Shown here piece by piece: positions 26,453 to 30,057 of a DNA stretch of 30,057 nucleotides. Made by a program: the position numbers and the translations under genes. The notes beneath the pieces are model-generated. The model was not told where the DNA came from and made no database searches. It saw only the letters and a program-made list of their open reading frames with translations. Positions within the stretch are counted from its first letter, which is position 1. Each line of letters opens with the position of its first letter. The DNA is from a virus. The stretch lies in the IMG/VR virus record IMGVR_UViG_3300044619_001653, positions 1 through 30,057 of that record; one strand, written 5' to 3'.

Positions 26453-27543
26453 TGCCAATAATAATAACAGATATAGAAAATGAGCAACCAGTAGTAACTC
26501 CAGAAGAATCAAAAAAACTTATAGAGTATGTACCTACGGATGATGCATCGGAATTAACTATCAACGATATACGAAATGAACAATTTGATATTTATAATGA
26601 TTTAAATTTTACTTCAGGTACTTCAGGTACTTCGGGAACATCCGGTACATCAGGTACTTCGGGAACATCCGCTACATCAGGCACTTCGGGAACATCCGCT
26701 ACATCAGGCACTTCAGGTACTTCGAGAACATCAACCACAAGTGGCGGGAAAAAACAAAAAGCAAAACGTAAAAGACAAAAATCACCAAAACCTGCTCCAC
26801 CAGAAATAGTTCTTGACCCAAAAACGATTGCTGGTGTAAATCAAATTCCATTAGATTCGGAACAACAAAAATTATTAGAAAAGGCAAGAAATATTCCTGA
26901 TGTGCCGGAGTATTTAAAACAGCTCATGCCATTACTTATTGGAAGCCCATATAACATAAATAAACCAACATATCTTGCACATTTTCTTGGTCAGTTAAAA
27001 ACCGAATCAAGTTTTTATCCAAAATCTGAAGGTGTTAATTATAGTGGAACTAGATTAAAAGACATTTTCCCATCAAGAATAACAACTGATAGTCTGGCAT
27101 TATCATTAGGTAAGAATGGGAAAGGACCAAGACCAAATCAGATAAATGGTTGGCCTGATATAGTATATGGTGCAAAAAATGAAAAAACAAGAGGTGGTAA
27201 TACTTTTAATAAAAATGCACCACCACAGACATCCGAGGGATATGCCTATCGTGGTCATGGTTTGATACAACTGACATTTAAAGATGCCTACGAACGATTT
27301 ACGAAATATGTTGATAAAGAAACGAATATAGATTTTGTTGCAAACCCCGATATACTTAATGAACCAAAATGGGCATTAATATCTTCGTTATGGTGGTGGA
27401 AAGGACATCCAGCTGTTTATATTGATTCTGTCAGTGATACTGCCATCGATATAGTTTCAAAGGCTGTAAATGGAAAAAGCAAAGCAAATCATTTCGAACT
27501 TCGTGTAAAATGGACAAAATATTATTATAATTTACTAAAATAG
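26452..27543 (+). CDS. GH19 chitinase-like peptidoglycan hydrolase with TSG repeat linker, 363 aa
   Basis: Domains in order: an acidic N-terminal ~53 residues; a Thr-Ser-Gly/Ala repeat tract (about 54-96); a basic, proline-rich linker (KQKAKRKRQKSPKPAPP); then a GH19-type catalytic domain from about 125. Key sites: LAHFLGQLKTESSFYP with likely catalytic Glu185, and YAYRGHGLIQLT (266-275), the GH19 YRGRG-x-IQLT signature. Phage GH19 proteins cleave peptidoglycan. It follows the gp5-like gene by TAATG overlap, so it probably acts at the baseplate during entry, doing the job of the lysozyme domain inside T4 gp5. A late lysis role is the alternative. Confidence 0.82.
   Translation: MPIIITDIENEQPVVTPEESKKLIEYVPTDDASELTINDIRNEQFDIYNDLNFTSGTSGTSGTSGTSGTSGTSATSGTSGTSATSGTSGTSRTSTTSGGKKQKAKRKRQKSPKPAPPEIVLDPKTIAGVNQIPLDSEQQKLLEKARNIPDVPEYLKQLMPLLIGSPYNINKPTYLAHFLGQLKTESSFYPKSEGVNYSGTRLKDIFPSRITTDSLALSLGKNGKGPRPNQINGWPDIVYGAKNEKTRGGNTFNKNAPPQTSEGYAYRGHGLIQLTFKDAYERFTKYVDKETNIDFVANPDILNEPKWALISSLWWWKGHPAVYIDSVSDTAIDIVSKAVNGKSKANHFELRVKWTKYYYNLLK
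26629..26709 (+). repeat. Three tandem 27-bp repeats coding Thr-Ser-Gly/Ala
   Basis: Copies at 26629-26655, 26656-26682 and 26683-26709. Copies 2 and 3 are identical; copy 1 differs at two positions. Partial copies flank them (from 26611, and to about 26736). The unit keeps frame and encodes nine residues of the TSG/TSA tract. Slipped-strand length variation is likely. Confidence 0.85.
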
Positions 27544-27553
27544 GTGAAGGACT

Positions 27554-27979
27554 ATGGATACATCAAAATTTCTAAAACAAATTCGTTCTATCATTCGTGA
27601 AGAAATAGAATATGCACTTGACAAGAAGCTTACCGAAAACCATAAGAAAGATGACCGTAAGGTTCTATCTCATGGTATGAATCTTGTAAAGGAAGCAAAC
27701 AAAGTTGCAAAGAAAACACCACCTCCATCAAAAACAGGAATGACAAGCATACAAGCTCTTCTTGATGAAACTCGACGTTCTATGGAACAAAGTTTAATGA
27801 TGGAAGGTGACGATATGGAAATGAGATTTACAACGGATTCATTGAATGCGTTCTCAAATCATATCAATGCAACACCTGCTGGTATCGACCCATCACAGGT
27901 TGCTCCTGAAGTTGCTGAGGCACTCACAAGAGATTATTCAGCTCTCATGGCAAAAATAAATGAGAAAAAAGGGAGATAA
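27554..27979 (+). CDS. Hypothetical structural-region protein, 141 aa
   Basis: Starts MDTSKFLKQIRSIIREEIEY, a helical N-terminus of the kind many T4-like virion proteins show, then a lysine-rich middle (EANKVAKKTPPPSKTG), and a C-terminal SNHINATPAGIDPSQVAPEV. Between the hydrolase and gp25-like genes, it is likely a baseplate or tail component; no family recognised. Confidence 0.65.
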   Translation: MDTSKFLKQIRSIIREEIEYALDKKLTENHKKDDRKVLSHGMNLVKEANKVAKKTPPPSKTGMTSIQALLDETRRSMEQSLMMEGDDMEMRFTTDSLNAFSNHINATPAGIDPSQVAPEVAEALTRDYSALMAKINEKKGR

Positions 27980-27982
27980 TAA

Positions 27983-28483
27983 TTGGCAACTTATAGAAGA
28001 AAAACTAGGATTCCATTAAGTGAAAAATTTGTAGATACCAAACTTTCAAAACCGATTGGTGTCACTATACCATTTAATAATCCAAACGGAATATTCTTTC
28101 AAAGTTTCACAAATAGAACACAAGTTTATTCTAACTTGAAAAACTTACTTCTAACTGCAAAGGGTGAACGATATATGTTACCCGAATTCGGAACAGAAAT
28201 CAGGTTCATTCTGTTTGAAAATATAAGTAGTGAAGAAGAATTTCAAGAAAGAATAAAAGGCGATATAACAGAGGCAATATCAACTTGGATGCCATATCTA
28301 ATAATACAGGATTTGGAAGTCAATATTAATATGTCAGAAGATGGTAGAGTGGACGACCCGACTCATGCAGTTGGTATAACTTTAAATGTCAGAATATCTG
28401 GAACAAACATATATTTGCCAATTCAGATATTTATATCAGACACAGGTACATTGACCATTCAAGAGGCGATTTATAATGGCTGA
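27983..28483 (+). CDS. gp25-like baseplate wedge protein, 166 aa, TTG start
   Basis: The central GPW/gp25 domain is clear: KNLLLTAKGERYMLPEFGTEIRF and FENISSEEEFQERIKGDITEAI, followed by PYLIIQDLEVN. gp25 joins the gp6-gp7 wedge and the tail sheath in contractile tails. No ATG fits; TTG 27983 after GGGAGATAATAA gives (L/M)ATYRRKTRIPLSEKF. It overlaps the gp6-like gene by 8 nt. Confidence 0.88.
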   Translation: MATYRRKTRIPLSEKFVDTKLSKPIGVTIPFNNPNGIFFQSFTNRTQVYSNLKNLLLTAKGERYMLPEFGTEIRFILFENISSEEEFQERIKGDITEAISTWMPYLIIQDLEVNINMSEDGRVDDPTHAVGITLNVRISGTNIYLPIQIFISDTGTLTIQEAIYNG

Positions 28484-30057
28484 TTTAGTAAAGAAAGATA
28501 TACGTTATTTATCGAGAGATTTTGCTTCATTAAAGCAGAATCTTATCGATTTTTCAAAAAATTATTTTCCAAATACATACCAAGATTTTAATGAAACATC
28601 TCCTGGTATGATGTTTTTGGAAATGGCCGCATATGTTGGGGATGTACTTTCATACTACACGGACGTTACTCTACAAGAGTCTCTGATACTCCAATCTTCT
28701 GAAAAGCAGAATATTCTTAATATCGCACAATCTCTTGGATATAAACCAAAGACAAACATCGCATCGAGTGTAAAATTAGATGTATTTCAAATAGTACCTG
28801 CGATAAGTGTTGGTGGTAATATTGTTCCTGATTATTCATATGCGTTTGCAATAGAACCTGGTATGGTTATCGGTGCAGACATAAACAACACAACTGCTAG
28901 ATTCAGAACAACTGATTATTTGGATTTTAAATTTAGTAGTTCATTCGACCCTACCGAAGTCACTCCATACGAGATAGATGACATTACAAATGAAGTAACA
29001 TTTTGGTTGCTTAAAAAATCTGTAAATGCTGTCTCTGGTGTAATAAACACAAAAACATATACATTTGGTGACCCAAAACCATATGATAAAATTACATTAG
29101 AAGATTCAACTATAATTGAAATTTTATATGGTATTGATTCCGATGGAAACAAATGGTATCATGTTCCTTACTTGGCACAAGATACTATCTTTGAACCAAC
29201 TCCAAATATTTCAAGAAACGATAGACAACTCAGCAACCACAGAACTGAAACACCTTACTTGTTGAAATTGCGTAAGATTTCAAGAAGATTTATTTCAAGA
29301 CAAACTGGCGAAGGTGTAATTGAAATGCAATTTGGTGCTGGTGTATCTGATTTGGATGACGAGTTATTGATACCAAATCCAGATTTAGTTGGAAATTCTT
29401 TAACAGGAATCGATTCTCCAACTTCTGTTGATATTGACCCGTCTAACTTCTTATACACAAAAACATATGGACTTGCACCAAACAATACAGATATTACACT
29501 ATACTATACAACTGGTGGTGGTGTTGCCGATAACGTCCCAAGTGACACAATTACTCGTGTAATATCAAGAACATTGTTAATCGATGAGACTGGTTTAGAT
29601 ACTACACTTTATAATCAATGTATTGCAAGCTTAGCAGTAACAAACCCAGAACCAGCAACAGGTGGTAAAGCCGGTGAAGATATAAATGAGATTCGTCAAA
29701 ATGCTCTTGCTTATTTTGCTTCACAAAATCGTGCGGTAACAAAAGAAGATTATATCATACGAGCATACAGTTTACCACAAAGATATGGTTCTATTGCAAA
29801 GGCATATATCACAAAAGATACACAATTGACGGAAGAATCTATTTTCAACAGTGATAGAGTTGCTAACGATTTAGCATTGAATCTATATGTACTTGGTTAT
29901 GATGCAAATAGTAAACTTACAAGTATAAATGATGCAACAAAGGAAAACTTAAAAACGTATATCAATCACCACAGAATGCTAACTGATGCCATAAACATAA
30001 AAGATGCTTACATAATAAACATCGGGGTTGAGTTTGACATAATCACGTTACCAGATC
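28476..30057 (+). CDS. gp6-like baseplate wedge protein (baseplate J), truncated by window edge
   Basis: 527 codons are readable without a stop. The start MADLVKKDIRYLSRDFASLKQN is the usual gp6 opening, followed by FPNTYQDFNETSPGMMFLEM, AYVGDVLSYYTDVTLQES and LNIAQSLGYKPKTN, characteristic of T4 gp6/phage baseplate J proteins. A later NRAVTKEDYIIRAYSLPQRYG is the conserved C-terminal J motif. gp6 dimers form the ring around the hub that controls sheath contraction. The gene continues beyond 30057. Confidence 0.9.
   Translation, partial: MADLVKKDIRYLSRDFASLKQNLIDFSKNYFPNTYQDFNETSPGMMFLEMAAYVGDVLSYYTDVTLQESLILQSSEKQNILNIAQSLGYKPKTNIASSVKLDVFQIVPAISVGGNIVPDYSYAFAIEPGMVIGADINNTTARFRTTDYLDFKFSSSFDPTEVTPYEIDDITNEVTFWLLKKSVNAVSGVINTKTYTFGDPKPYDKITLEDSTIIEILYGIDSDGNKWYHVPYLAQDTIFEPTPNISRNDRQLSNHRTETPYLLKLRKISRRFISRQTGEGVIEMQFGAGVSDLDDELLIPNPDLVGNSLTGIDSPTSVDIDPSNFLYTKTYGLAPNNTDITLYYTTGGGVADNVPSDTITRVISRTLLIDETGLDTTLYNQCIASLAVTNPEPATGGKAGEDINEIRQNALAYFASQNRAVTKEDYIIRAYSLPQRYGSIAKAYITKDTQLTEESIFNSDRVANDLALNLYVLGYDANSKLTSINDATKENLKTYINHHRMLTDAINIKDAYIINIGVEFDIITLPD

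Overview
This window looks like part of the genome of a large T4-like (myovirus-type) tailed phage, probably infecting a member of the Bacteroidota. The phage assignment rests on recognisable baseplate genes at the right end (a gp25-like wedge protein, a gp6-like baseplate J protein and a gp5-like hub/spike protein), a probable gp55-type late sigma factor, a ClpP-type protease, ThyX, UvsE, two peptidoglycan hydrolases and many tiny overlapping genes. The host inference rests mainly on promoters. Eleven upstream sites fit the Bacteroidota pattern TTTG/TTG, a spacer of exactly 20 nt, then TAnnTTTG or a close variant. A FISUMP-domain protein and a DUF4494-like protein fit the same host range. Everything here was read by eye; no database search was run.

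Left part, 1 to about 14.1 kb, is the early/accessory region. On the minus strand are a MoxR/CobS-type AAA+ ATPase (cut by the window edge) and four small unknown genes. After a divergent promoter region the plus strand carries a SprT-like metallopeptidase, a C-strand/G-strand repeat region without genes (about 3.11-3.30 kb), and a long chain of small genes with 1-4 nt ATGA/TAATG/TGATG overlaps (3.47-7.5 kb). The chain includes a HAD-like phosphatase, a DEDDy 3'-5' exonuclease and several one-helix membrane proteins. It is followed by a secreted protein, a four-cysteine AT-hook-like protein, a 711-residue metallopeptidase-VWA protein that is the natural partner of the ATPase, a lipoprotein and more small unknowns.

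Transcription units in this part are separated by a recurrent intergenic cassette: TAAGTCC/GGACTTA inverted repeats, often directly on the upstream stop codon, then a DnaA-box-like TTATCCACA (or one-mismatch version), then a promoter. The repeats are confined to the first 14.0 kb. The ATPase and VWA genes alone share a promoter whose spacer contains the palindrome TTACGGAAAAATTCCGTA, which suggests they are switched together.

Right part, about 14.4 to 30.06 kb, is all plus strand and looks middle/late. It holds a signal-anchored transglycosylase, a large structured hairpin (15505-15586), several unknown proteins, ThyX, a methyltransferase-like protein, a FISUMP-domain candidate adhesin between two intrinsic terminators, UvsE, a coiled-coil membrane protein, a ClpP-like protease, the late sigma factor, and then the baseplate cluster. 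In that cluster the gp5-like spike and a GH19-type hydrolase are separate polypeptides. The hydrolase carries a Thr-Ser-Gly repeat tract encoded by tandem 27-bp DNA repeats. The gp6-like gene runs off the right edge.

No tRNA, rRNA, CRISPR array, insertion sequence, integrase or reverse transcriptase was recognised.
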